A stretch of DNA of 64,000 bases from Symsagittifera roscoffensis (Eukaryota; Xenacoelomorpha; Acoela; Convolutidae), in the NCBI RefSeq assembly GCF_963678635.1, contig NC_087065.1:16226572-16290571 (forward strand). The letters run 5' to 3'. The position numbers and the translations under genes were made by a program. Shown here one piece after another: positions 33,840 to 44,742 of the stretch; the stretch's first letter is position 1, and every line of letters begins with the position of its first letter. Below the pieces are notes generated by a model, which had not been told where the DNA came from, did no database searches, and saw only the letters and a program-made list of their open reading frames with translations.

Positions 33840-34230
33840 TTTTTTTTAAATCTTTCAAAAAGTTTTTGAAAATTTTGCCGGCCTTTTTTTAAGGCCGATG
33901 ATCAAATAGATTTTTTTGAGCTCTTCCAAACCACTATAAAGACCCTAATTTGAGGAAACTTTCTGCGCCGCAGGAAAAATTTTCGAAAAAAGGCCAAAAA
34001 AAGGCGTTTTTAGGCACTTTTTGGAAAATTTGGACCAAAAAATTGCGTTTTTTCGGCGTGCTCTCCCCCTCAAATTTAGTATAGATTGGCGCTGAAGGCG
34101 CATTTAGTGAAATTTTAAGGTCAGTGAGCCAAAAATGGTTATCTCAAAATAGTACAAAGGGAGACCCTTTGGGGTCGGCGGGGGGGGGGGTCGAATCTTC
34201 CAGGAGGGGAAAAGGGCGTCTGAAACCCCC
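33840..34230 (+). repeat. Interspersed repeat R2, copy 3
   Basis: CTGCGCCGCAGGAAAAATTT, TTAGTATAGATTGGCGCTGA and AAAGGGAGACCCTTTGGGG follow the order seen at 16.3 kb. A long G run lies at about 34180. The repeat directly adjoins the left LTR of Gypsy fossil 2. Confidence 0.6.
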
Positions 34231-34400
34231 TGTCATACCGCAATGTCCTCAAGGTATGAACGGTTAATCCTTGAATCCGTATGGATAGATAATGTCGAGC
34301 TTGAGAGAGAAGAAGTTAAAACAACTGGTTAATGCTAACGTTTATTCACGTTCTGAATCATCATAGTTATCTTTAGACGCCGTTCTCGTCCTTGTTATCA
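34231..34400 (-). repeat. Gypsy fossil 2, 3' LTR (left end)
   Basis: It starts TGTCATACCGCAATGTCCTC on the + strand and matches 42331-42485 through TTTAGACGCCGTT. The inner edge merges with the start of the internal duplication, so the limit at 34400 is approximate. Confidence 0.75.
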
Positions 34401-37097
34401 AGGTCAATCGACCAGTACACATTATTGTTATATAATATCAAAACATAATTGATATATAAATACATAAGAAATTTTACATGGAGTTTTATCTATCCATGCC
34501 GGATGACATTCCCCCTCCTCGGGAAAAATGATAAAGTTTAATTGAGTTTTTAAGTCCCCGTAGGACTGTTTGGCTTGGTTATTCATTTCTCCCCTCGTTT
34601 TTTCGGCGTTGTTCTCAATGTTGTCATCTATTGTTCCGTGTTGTTCTTCATTATTCGGTTGTTCGTCTACTTGTCCTTGCTTTGTTTCTATGTCTTACGT
34701 CTTTACTCAAAATATGTCGTCATTTTCCATCGTTTCATCTTCTGCTTCCGCTGGTGAAGTTAGGTCTATCACATTGTTGGTGGTGCTTGTTCTGTGTTTC
34801 GGACTAATAGCCTGTATAAATTGCAGACAAGCTTTATATTCAGGAGTTTTTTTCGAAAATCCCATTTCCTGAAGCAAAGATTTTAAGCTTGGCGAATCTT
34901 GTTTTGATTTTTCAGGTGGCGAATCAATTTCAAATTGTTTCGTCCCGGTTGAACTCGTGATCTGTATTGTGCTGATTAGAATGGGGTTACCATGTGCTGT
35001 CGCTAATGTCGCCTGTCGGTTTCTAGTCGACTTTCTTTCTTGTTGCGATAGCAGGTGGTGTATTTTTCTGATTTTGTCGCTTTGGTGAAGGTGAGGTGGT
35101 CTCCTCCGAGGTTGACGACGAATCATCTTCCTTTTCTGCGTTTATCTGTTCAATCTCCGTTTGGAGGCTCATCCCTCGTGGCGTTTGCAGTTTTCTTACT
35201 GGTTTTCCTCCAGTTCGTTTTCCTAACGCTTTTCTTTTCGTGGGACTGACTTTGCTTGTGCCCTGGCTCTGTGCAGACTTCTCTTGCTTTGTTAGTTTGG
35301 TTGGTAGCCCCGTTGTGGTTTCTTCCTTGAACATGGGATGTTTTGGGGCTTTCGGCTCCTTTATGTCTAAAAAACGTAAGCATGGTCATGTTCTCCGTGC
35401 GGATTTGTAAGCAACATAGTCGCTCAAACGAGAAGGTCTGCAAGGTCTGTATGTCAACGGGTTAGGAACAAATTCGGTTCCGCTATTTCTTAGTAACCTC
35501 GGTTGTTTGCCAAAAGTTTGTACCCAAGCAGTGTGTGGTGTGTGGGTTAGAATTTTTCCATCTATGGTTTTATATTTTTGTTCAAAGGTTTTTGGGCTTT
35601 TTACTTTTGTTGCTAACCGAATGGTTTTTCGTGCCACTTGTTCTATGCGTTTTTCGATATTTTTGTCGACTGTTTGTTGCACTCTCTTATATCTTATGTT
35701 AAGTTTGTTCTTAGCTAGTTCTATAGGTTTTGATGGAGTTCTCGTCCTTGTTATCAAGGTCAATCGACCAGTACACATTATTGTTATATAATATCAAAAC
35801 ATAATTGATATATAAATACATAAGAAATTTTATATGGAGTTTTATCTATCCATGCCGGATGACATTCCCCCTCCTCGGGAAAAATGATAAAGTTTAATTG
35901 AGTTTTTAAGTCCCCGTAGGACTGTTTGGCTTGGTTATTCATTTCTCCCCTCTTGTTTTTTCGGCGTTGTTCTCAATGTTGTCATCTATTGTTCCGTGTT
36001 GTTCTTCATTATTCGGTTGTTCGTCTACTTGTCCTTGCTTTGTTTCTATGTCTTACGTCTTTACTCAAAATATGTCGTCATTTTCCATCGTTTCATCTTC
36101 TGCTTCCGCTGGTGAAGTTAGGTCTATCACATTGTTGGTGGTGCTTGTTCTGTGTTTCGGACTAATAGCCTGTATAAATTGCAGACAAGCTTTATATTCA
36201 GGAGTTTTTTTCGAAAATCCCATTTCCTGAAGCAAAGATTTTAAGCTTGGCGAATCTTGTTTTGATTTTTCAGGTGGCGAATCAATTTCAAATTGTTTCG
36301 TCCCGGTTGAACTCGTGATCTGTATTGTGCTGATTAGAATGGGGTTACCATGTGCTGTCGCTAATGTCGCCTGTCGGTTTCTAGTCGACTTTCTTTCTTG
36401 TTGCGATAGCAGGTGGTGTATTTTTCTGATTTTGTCGCTTTGGTGAAGGTGAGGTGGTCTCCTCCGAGGTTGACGACGAATCATCTTCCTTTTCTGCGTT
36501 TATCTGTTCAATCTCCGTTTGGAGGCTCATCCCTCGTGGCGTTTGCAGTTTTCTTACTGGTTTTCCTCCAGTTCGTTTTCCTAACGCTTTTCTTTTCGTG
36601 GGACTAACTTTGCTTGTGCCCTGGCTCTGTGCAGACTTCTCTTGCTTTGTTAGTTTGGTTGGTAGCCCCGTTGTGGTTTCTTCCTTGAATATGGGATGTT
36701 TTGGGGCTTTCGGCTCCTTTATGTCTAAAAAACGTAAGCATGGTCATGTTCTCCGTGCGGATTTGTAAGCAACATAGTCGCTCAAACGAGAAGGTCTGCA
36801 AGGTCTGTATGTCAACGGGTTAGGAACAAATTCGGTTCCGCTATTTCTTAGTAACCTCGGTTGGTTGCCAAAAGTTTGTACCCAAGCAGTGTGTGGTGTG
36901 TGGGTTACAATTTTTCCATCTATGGTTTTATATTTTTGTTCAAAGGTTTTTGGGCTTTTTACTTTTGTTGCTAACCGAATGGTTTTTCGTGCCACTTGTT
37001 CTATGCGTTTTTCGATATTTTTGTCGACTGTTTGTTGCACTCTCTTATATCTTATGTTAAGTTTGTTCTTAGCTAGTTCTATAGGTTTTGAGCATGC
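34384..37097 (-). mobile_element. Gypsy fossil 2, 3' region in two tandem copies
   Basis: Two 1.36-kb units, 34384-35740 and 35741-37097 approximately, start GTTCTCGTCCTTGTTATCAA and are almost identical. They carry the integrase C-terminal side (IEQVARKTIRLATKVKSPKT) and then a long, highly charged Ser/Thr/Lys/Glu-rich tail that has no envelope features (no signal peptide or membrane span). Confidence 0.8.
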
Positions 37098-38405
37098 ACT
37101 TGTTTCTGGCTGTGTTGGTGAATGTTTGTGAGCGTCCTTGGTACTGGTTTATGTGAGACTTTAGGTGGTGATCCCTTCTTTCGGATTTTAACCTCATCTT
37201 CTGACCATCGCTCGAGGTCATGCATAACTTCTGCTGGCAGAGGTGGCTTCGTAAGGTTCGTTTGATCTAAATATGCTTGTTTTGCGCTCTCGCAGTTTAG
37301 ATTGTTGGGTGAGCTATTCGTGGCTATGTTCGATAATGGGGTTTTTGGTTTTCTACCCATATCCGCCTCAAAAGGGGAAAAATTTGTGACACTGTGTGGT
37401 GTGATTATTAGTATTTTTATTATTTCGGCGACATCCGAAGCTAGCTTATAAGGTGTATTTGATTGGTTTATTTTCATTACCGCTAATCTACGGTTAATCG
37501 TTTGGATCATTCTTTCAACAACCCCTGTGGCTCTGTGATCATCAACGGGTGCGAAGAGTAGTTTTAATATTGTTTGACCTGCAGAAAATTTGGAATTTTT
37601 TCGTCCTGAATGTTTGAGTTTGATCACACCTTAATCTTGTCGGTACCCCGTTGTTAGAGATATATCTTTGCATGAACTTGATTGCAATATCTGCTGTTGT
37701 ATTTGATACAACTTTCGCTGTCGGGAGCTTTGACCGCTTATCTATCGCAACTAAAATGTATGCATCCTTATTTAATTCGTCCGGTAGGGGCCCCGCAAAG
37801 TCTAATTGAACTTCCTCATTAGGTTTGACTACCGGTTCCACTTGGAATGAAAGTTTCTTTCCTAAGATGGGTTTTAAATTTTTACCTTGCTCTGTGCAAG
37901 GTTTGCAGTTTTATGCCATTTGCACAATTGAACGGTGGATGTGCGGGAACCAGACATGGTGACTCAAATCCAACATGGCTGCCGATCCCGGGTGCGTTAG
38001 ATGAAGACTGTCAAGTACTGTCTGTCGTAGTTGTGAGGGAATGACGATTCTTTCGTCGATGAGTAGGCAATCCTCTCGGACATGTAGTCGGTTCCGAATG
38101 TTGAACCAATTTTGTCCGTACGAGGCTTTGATGGCGTCCCAGTCCCGCTTTCTCACAAATTTTATCAGTGGACGCAGGTTTTTGTCCTTTTTGGTCGCTG
38201 CGGCGATGAATGGAAATCCCCTTACTTTCTGGAGTTTCCGACGAAAGAGCGGCGTGTCCTCTTCGGTTTCGGTGGCTTTCTCCACTGTAGCCACTACGGT
38301 ATCCATTATTTCGCTGTGGCTGGCCTCTAGCTGTGACGAAGTTGTCATCATCGTGGGCTCCACATTGGATGTTGTTTCCTCTTGCAAACCAACGCCGGGG
38401 TCCAC
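37080..38405 (-). mobile_element. Gypsy fossil 2, integrase region
   Basis: On the - strand there is a zinc-binding segment (HLTHPGSAAMLDLSHHVWFP, about 37930-37990). The catalytic core follows: VQLDFAGPLPDELNKDAYIL near 37760-37820, and RATGVVERMIQTINRRLAVM near 37480-37540. These match the Gypsy integrase pattern. The region is part of a fossil. Confidence 0.85.
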
Positions 38406-38474
38406 GCGGCTGACCCATATCTCCTTTTCGACTCGTCTCTTGTATTGTTGTTTGTCTGTGTAGCTGTAGTCGAC

Positions 38475-39005
38475 CTAGTTGTTCGGCCTTCCCCTTTTTG
38501 TCGCTGTTTGTGTGGCTGTGTTTGATCGAGCTGTGTCAGTTTGTGGTTTAGCCGTTTCTGAACTGTCTCTTTCCACCACGGTTGGTTTTGGTGTCGAGCT
38601 GTCTCCAAAAAGGATTTTTGGAAAAGTTGAATGTTTCGGTCTTGGGATCAATTCTCTTGCGTCGGTTAATTGCGCGGTTGAGATAGATTGAGGCGATGAT
38701 TTAATTTTCTTCATCTGTTTGTCCTTGGTTGGTGGTCGCTTGCGCCACCTCGGGTCGGAAAGGCTTTCTTCCCGATCGGATGTGTTTCTCCAGTCAACCG
38801 AAACTGTACGACCGCATGGTTTCATGGTTTCCAACTCTGCCGGAATGAATCCGCCTGAGAAATTTTTCGTATCTTTTCTGCTCATTGTTTTAGAGTTGAT
38901 CGCGTTGATCAATGTCTTGCTGCAGTTGAGATTTTTTGAATGCGAGAGAGTTGACTGATTTTGAACAGAATTTGAATTAGACTGAATTCTGTTTTTGGGT
39001 AGCAA
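38475..39005 (-). mobile_element. Gypsy fossil 2, extra linker between RNase H and integrase
   Basis: About 175 codons of charged, Ser/Thr/Pro/Lys-rich sequence (for example DPRWRKRPPTKDKQ) lie where most Gypsy polyproteins have only a short connector. I recognise no domain in it. Confidence 0.5.
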
Positions 39006-39471
39006 TTGACCGCTGACGGAAAGTTTGGAATGTTTAGTTGTTAATTGAGCGTTTGTTCTAGCATTTAAAAACCCTTTATTTTCCGCGCGCTTTTGATCAG
39101 ATCATATGGTGCTTTGTTTCGATTGGCCGACTGATTTAGAATGACATTGTCAATCAATTCTAGGTTGTTTATGAATGTATTAATCGCCGCAACTAGAAAT
39201 TCCTCATCGTACTTGTTGGGGGGGGGGGTATTGCTAATCCAACCGGATTTCGTGACATATAGTCTATTAAGCCCATTTTACTCCCTGCGAGATGTTTAAT
39301 ATCAAAATGAAATGGTATTAATCTATCAATCCAGCGGGTTAGTCGGCTTTGACTGGTCGTTGATCATTCGCTGGCGTTTAAAGCGCTGATTAAAGCTTGA
39401 TGGCCGGTGATGATGGTAAAATGTTTGCCGTTCAGATAGTATTTGAAGTGTTCAATTGCCCAAACGACCCC

Positions 39472-40785
39472 TTATAATTCTTGTTCGTTGACTGAGTGTT
39501 TTTCCTCAAGGGAGTTTAAAAATCGTGACGCGTATGCTATAGCCACCCAACCTTCTGCTGAGTGTTGCTCCAATGTCGCTCCTAAACCTATGTTAGATGC
39601 ATCACAGACGATGCGAGTGTCTAACTGTTGGCCGAAGTCTTTATTTTGTGTTATTTTTGCTATCAGCTGTATGATGTTTTTGAAAGCTACGTTATGTTCA
39701 GGTAACCAATTGATGGGTCTGTTCTTTTCAGTGTTTTTTAAGAGCGGCCGCAGAGCTGCCCCTGTTTGTGCTAAATTTGGTATGTATTTTGTAAGATAGT
39801 GTATTGAACCCATGAAACTTTTAAGTTGTTTGAATGTTTTGAGACGCGACAATTTTTCAATTGCTTCAGTTTTCTGTATAAGTGGTTTGGTTCCCTCACT
39901 GTTGATAGTGAAACCTAACCACTCAACTTGCTTGCATGCGAACTTACACTTGTCCAACGAAATTGCAAGATTCTCCTCGTCAAGTTTTGTTAGCACCGTT
40001 TGGAGTTTTTGGCGATGTGTCTCGATCGTTCCTTTTGTTACAATTAGAATATCGTCTAGATATGCGTAAGTATTATTGCAATTTGTGAGTGTTAAATTCA
40101 CTGCTTATTGAAATGCTGCCGGCATATCCGTAAGGCCGTAAAATTTTGTTTGAAATTGGTATGTTCCTGTAGCATTTCCGCCAATGAGACTAAAGTTGCA
40201 TTGTTCTCTTGTTGTTTTATCCAGCGGGATTTGTGAATATGCTTATTGTAAATCGAGTGTAGTGAATAGTGTTTGGTTTGACTTGTCTGATTTCACCAAT
40301 TGTGCGATATTGTCCAGAAGGAGAATTATGATTGGCATTTGATATTTGTTTTTGAGTTTGTATTTGTTAATTTTTTTGGAATCTAGGGCCAGTTTGACCG
40401 TTTGGTCCTTTTTAACTGTGATAACTATTGGGCTGATAAATTGTTTGTCTGAGCACTTATCGAGCTTGATAATGTGTTTTTGATCAATCAACTTGTTTAG
40501 TTCCACTTCGATCCTTTCTTGTAGATGTATTGGTATACGTCTGCACTTTTGTTGTACCGATTCAAAGTCTCTATTGAATTGTGTTTTCATTACGTGGTGT
40601 TTTGACTTTCCTATTCTTACGCATAATTGTTGAAAATTATCCTTGACCCATTGTTTATTTTCATGGTTTGATTTGTCGCTTCGTTGTACCGTGAGTACCT
40701 TTTGGGTTTGTTTGTCCTGAATTAGATTAATGCCGATGCGTGGTAATAGATTCCGTCCTATTATATTTGCTTTGTGGTTGTCCAC
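39472..40785 (-). mobile_element. Gypsy fossil 2, reverse transcriptase and RNase H
   Basis: The reverse transcriptase shows IELNKLIDQKHI-like, ALDSKKINKYK and the catalytic box AYLDDILIVTKG (near 40040-40070). GFTINSEGTKPL and LRPLLKNTEKNRP-like connectors follow. RNase H shows TRIVCDASNIGLGATLEQHS near 39560-39620. All are standard Ty3/Gypsy blocks. Confidence 0.9.
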
Positions 40786-40815
40786 TAAAATGAACGGAGC
40801 TGTTTGTATTTTCCA

Positions 40816-42352
40816 TCATTCCGACTCAATCGTAACTATTAGCCTTCCTTTAGGATGATTTGATTCACCGTTGTAACCTGCTAAATTTCTGGCTGTATCC
40901 TCCTGGGGGGTGTTTTTGAACACCGCCGTTTGATCATTTTGTTGTATTCGTTGAGCAGTTTTTTCGTTTAGAAAAGACATCGGGCTGCCCGAATCAGCAA
41001 TCGCGAATAATTCTGTTGTATTCGTCTTCAATTTAACAATGTGGCCATTTAAATTGACTTTGGAAATTGTTTTTGTGTTTTTGATTTCGAATGATTCCGA
41101 TATTGCCGTTACGGAAAATTCGTCTATGTGGTAGTTCTCCCAACCATTGCTTGTGGTGAACTCAGCATATGCGACCGAATCGGTATCCGTCTCCGTGATC
41201 TCTATTTCTGTTTCCTCTTGCTGTTCCTCATTTGTATTTCTCAGATAATTTACGTTTGTAGAACGGCAAAATTTTGCAAAGTGTCCGCGTTTTGCGCTTT
41301 TTGAGCAAATTTTGTCTTTTGCCGGACAAGATTGTAGATGATTCGGACCATATTGATTTCCACACTTGAAACACTGTTTGGAATTTGTGTTTCGTTGTTG
41401 TTGATATTGCTGACCCCTTGTGTTTTGTGATCCACGTGGATACGGTCGGCCGCGATAACTGCCCCGACCTCGCTGATTGTTCTGGTTGTACTGTTGGTTT
41501 TGTCTGCCACGTGTATCAACATAATGTATTGATTCTTGTTTTGGGGTCACTGTTTGACCTCCGATCGGATTTATTTTCATTGTATGACTCTGTTCTATTC
41601 CTTTTTCACGTCGGATTGCGTATTCGTATGCCTTCTGTGGGGTACGTGTTTGTGCTAACAATTCCTCTGCATTGTTTTCGTTGTTGATGTGAGCGGTAAA
41701 CATGTCCCTTACCCACTCACTTTCTCGGTCGCCGCAATCGGCCCGTGAAGCTAGTTCCACTAGGTCAGCATGAAATTGTTCTACACTTTCTGCTTTCTTT
41801 TGTTTTCGACAAATAAAGTTATACCTCTCAAAAGCTATTATGCGTGTTGTGACGAATATATCCTACAAAAAATGTCATGAATTGTTGTATAGATACCGTG
41901 TGTAGCTGCATATTAGGTCGTTTTTGTTGTATTTGGCGTTGTCCTTCAGCGCCGAGACGCAAGAAAAGATGGCTGCGCACTTTTGCGTCCGCTTCATCCT
42001 ATCTGAATGAATTACACAGAACTCCTTTTTCCCGCGCTTTTATCACATGGTTTTCCCAGCCCACTCTTTTTTCTTGATTGCGCACCTCGCGATTTTTTCT
42101 TTGGGCTTCCGTTTCACCGGTTATCTCGACCTCGTATACTGGTTCAGATGTCTCTACTGATTGTGGTCTTGTTCGTAAGAGATTTCGAATTTCGATGCCG
42201 TCTTTCGCGAATACTGCCATTTCCAGTATTGTCGACCATTTTGTCCACTCTAATGGAGGTTCGGCCGATGCTCGTTCCCAAAATGGGTTTATGTTGAGTG
42301 GATTCTTGGAAAATCCTGATGACTGCGCCATGTCATACCGCAATGTCCTCAA
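40816..42352 (-). mobile_element. Gypsy fossil 2, gag and protease
   Basis: The gag reading starts MAQSSGFSKNPLN at the right LTR edge. It continues through a coiled region and an Arg/Gly/Gln-rich stretch to two Cys/His knuckles (CFKCGNQYGPNHLQSC and CSKSAKRGHFAKFC, about 41270-41370). The protease active-site block FAIADSGSPMSFLN lies near 40970-41010. The region is broken. Confidence 0.85.
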
Positions 42353-42485
42353 GGTATGAACGGCTAATCCTTGAATCCGTATGGATAGATAATGTCAAGC
42401 CTGAGAGAGAAGAAGTTAAAACAACTGGTTAATGCTAACGTTTAATCGCGTTCTGAATCATAGTTATTTTTAGACGCCGTTATCA
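42331..42485 (-). repeat. Gypsy fossil 2, 5' LTR (right end)
   Basis: 155 bp, starting TGTCATACCGC and ending GCCGTTATCA on the + strand. The next base begins the GAGCGGTTT satellite. The inner side adjoins the primer-binding site. Confidence 0.85.
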
Positions 42486-43290
42486 ACCCGGGTCGAGATC
42501 CCGCTCAAAAACCGCTCAAGATATGAGCGGTTTGAGCGGTTTTTCAGCAAGATTTGAGCGGTTTGAGCGGTTTGGCGGCGGATTAGGCGCTTTTTTTGGA
42601 AAAACCGCTCAAACCACTCAAATCTTGCTTAAAAAACCGCTCAAAAACCACTCATTACTTGCGGTGATTTTTGAACGGTTTTTCAAGCAAGATTTGAGCG
42701 GTTTTTGAGCGGTCTTATAAAGAAAACCGATTAAAACCCGAGTCGAGATTTTTCACCTAATTTGAAGCAAGATTTGAGCGGTTTGAGCGGTTTTTTTAGA
42801 CAATTACGCTCAAAATCTTGCTTCAAAATGAGCGGTTTGAGCGGTTTTTGAACGGTTTTATCTAAAAAAACCGCTCAAAAACCGCGCAAGATTTGAACGG
42901 TTTTGAGCGGTTTATCTAAAAAAACCGCTCAAAAACCGCGCAAAATTTGAACAGTTTTGAGCGGTCTTTTTAGATAAACCATTCAAAAACCAATCAAACC
43001 GCTCATTTTGAAGCAAGATTTTGAGCGTAATTGTCTAAAAAAAACCGCTCAAATCTTGCGCGGTTTTCGAGCGGTTTTTTTAGATAAACCGTTCAAAAAC
43101 CGCTCAAACCGCTCATTCTGAAGCAAGATTTTGAGCGTAATTGTCTAAAAAAAAACCGCTCAAACCGCTCAAATCTTGCGCGTTTTTTTTTAGATAATTC
43201 GTTCAAAAACGGCTCATTTTGAAGCAAGATTTTGAGCGTAATTGTCTAAAACAACCGCTCAAACCACACAAATCTTACATATTTTCCAGT
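42486..43290. repeat. GAGCGGTTT inverted array, unit 1
   Basis: Dense direct and inverted copies of TTTGAGCGG / CCGCTCAAA mix with GCAAGATTTGAGCGG and its inverse. A longer period of about 100-110 bp (GAAGCAAGATTTTGAGCGTA, then TTGTCTAAAAAAACCGCTC) is visible from 43010. It can fold back on itself throughout. Shorter versions lie at 46079-46360, 49293-49790 and 50830-51235. Confidence 0.85.
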
Positions 43291-43440
43291 GGTTATTTTG
43301 CTCGAGCATTTGAAAAAAGTCGCTCACATTGTTTTTGGTCAAGACATCGAAAAAAATATTGCTTGATTTGAGAACGGTTAAGCACTTTTTTAAGTTGTAG
43401 ATAGTATTTCAACTGCATCTTAGCGTGGGTTGACCAAAAA
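43291..43440. repeat. Composite repeat: spacer block B
   Basis: A conserved spacer runs from CCAGTGGTTATTTTGCTCGA to CTTAGCGTGGGTTGACC. It is present in all four units (also near 46355, 49795 and 51240), nearly unchanged and non-coding. Confidence 0.75.
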
Positions 43441-43680
43441 TGCTTGTCCTACAATTTCCATATATGAAAAAATGCTTGTGCTACAATTTTTTACAGTTGC
43501 ATAGACTCAGAAAATTGTAAAAAAAAAAAAAACTAGGATAAGCGTTTTTTCATATATAGAAATTGTAGAAAAAACATTTTTTCATATATGGAAATTGTAG
43601 GATAAACACTTTTTCATATATGGAAATTGTAGGATAAACATTTTTTCATAGATAGAAATTGTAAGATAAGCTTTTTTGGA
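43440..43680. repeat. Minisatellite C, unit 1
   Basis: A roughly 32-bp repeat, consensus GAAATTGTAGGATAAACA plus TTTTTCATATATG, is repeated several times. At its left are inverted copies (CCTACAATTTCCATATATGA), so the block has a hairpin form. Also at 46500-46825, 49940-50195 and 51395-51720. Confidence 0.8.
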
Positions 43681-44090
43681 AACTCAAATGAGGCTCAATT
43701 AGCGTTTAAACTTACCCATAAGACGTGCAATCTCTGAACAGAGAAGAGAACCAACAGAAAAATCAGAGGGTTTTAGAGGTTGGAACCTCAAATTTTTCAT
43801 TATCTGTAGGCAAATCTCCTCAACTCTTGAGAGAGCAAAAACTTCCTATGCCTACTCCTAGATGAACCAAAACCATAAAGGAGGAGTTGTCTCAAACGCC
43901 AAAAAACCTGTTTTCCTGATGGAAACATTCTCCAAGCATAAATACTCCAGTTGTGATCCGCAAGTTCTGTCATAGCATAAATTCATTTCCTATAAAAAAC
44001 AAAATTTAACACGTACGTAACTAATGTTCATTGATATGATTTTTTGATCCAAATTCAGAACTACTCGAATGCAAAAATATCAATTTTTGA
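43680..44090 (-). repeat. Composite repeat: exon-like block D, unit 1
   Basis: A conserved 400-bp block recurs at 46826-47280 and 51717-52169. On the - strand the later copies keep a frame with EFMLMTELADHNW, MYAWRMFPSGKQVFWRL and LLLYGFGSSRSRLRKF, preceded by TTTTTTATAG and followed further on by TTATGGGTAAGT, like an exon with acceptor and donor. The frame stops before the donor. No family recognised; it may be a captured gene piece. Confidence 0.5.
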
Positions 44091-44266
44091 GGCCACCATC
44101 GGAATCATATATGAGATTACCGGGTCAGAAGTCAGCCAAGCGACGGCGCTCAGAAGCAGAATACTGCAATGATTTACAATAAAAATAGGGCAGTAATGTG
44201 CTTCTCGGCGCCATCGATTGGCTGACTTCCGACCCAGTCATCTCATATAAGATTCCGATGGTGGCC
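44091..44266. mobile_element. MITE E in composite repeat, copy 1
   Basis: 176 bp with long terminal inverted repeats: GGCCACCATCGGAATCATAT at one end and ATAAGATTCCGATGGTGGCC at the other, with AGTCAGCC / GGCTGACT further in. Non-coding. The flanks are TTTGA and TTTAA. Confidence 0.85.
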
Positions 44267-44742
44267 TTTAAAGTTAACATTTCTGCATAGGTCAGATTGT
44301 ACAACTGAGCTGTTATTATTTGAAAATACTGAAATCAAAAATTAAGCACTCCCAGGTACTAATAACAAGTAGACAATGCATTATCAACCCCAAAAAGGCA
44401 GCGCTGTCTTTCAAACGTATGAAAACTCGGACAAAAAAATCACCACAGCGCAAATTCGCTTCTGCAACGACAACTAACCCGGTAGAGCTAATGAATGGAA
44501 CAACAATGAACATCAAGATGACCTAACTAGCCACACAATTTCCTGAAAAATGAAACAAATTGTACCACAAAAAGATCGCATCAAAGATAAACACAAAGAA
44601 TGACATTTTTCAGAAGACCAAAATCAAAAACAACCTGGTACTCCATTGAACCTTTAGCATACCCACAACGCATTAACAACCCAAAAAAGCGTCGCTGCGT
44701 TTTTCAAATATGTCAAAATGTGTTTTGCTCCTGCAAACTACC
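44267..44742. repeat. Satellite piece F between MITE and Gypsy piece, unit 1
   Basis: About 475 bp related to the 722-bp satellite to the right, including AACCCGGTAGAGCT and CACAATTTCCTGAAAAATGA. The second unit has it at 47458-47957. It shows that the composite repeat grew out of, or into, the same satellite field. Confidence 0.8.

Larger units (their letters stand above)
34231..42485 (-). mobile_element. Ty3/Gypsy LTR-retrotransposon fossil 2, with both LTRs (broken)
   Basis: An 8.25-kb element on the - strand. LTRs lie at 34231-34400 and 42331-42485. The part order is gag, protease, reverse transcriptase, RNase H, integrase, as in Ty3/Gypsy. The primer-binding site TGGCGCAGTC adjoins the right LTR. 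It has several breaks plus a 1.36-kb tandem duplication of its 3' part. The LTRs differ at about 5 percent by eye, so it is moderately young. A 1.34-kb piece of the same family is amplified in the satellite to its right. Confidence 0.9.

Noticed and set aside
34570-36768. + strand open stretches rich in Phe/Ser/Val
   Set aside because: They lie opposite the Gypsy 3' coding region, repeat with its tandem duplication, and are shadows.
34384-37097. Envelope gene in the 3' part of Gypsy fossil 2
   Set aside because: The reading is charged and hydrophilic with no signal peptide, membrane span or Cys pattern.
42523-42708. 61-codon frame rich in Gly/Phe/Arg
   Set aside because: Translation of the GAGCGGTTT array only.
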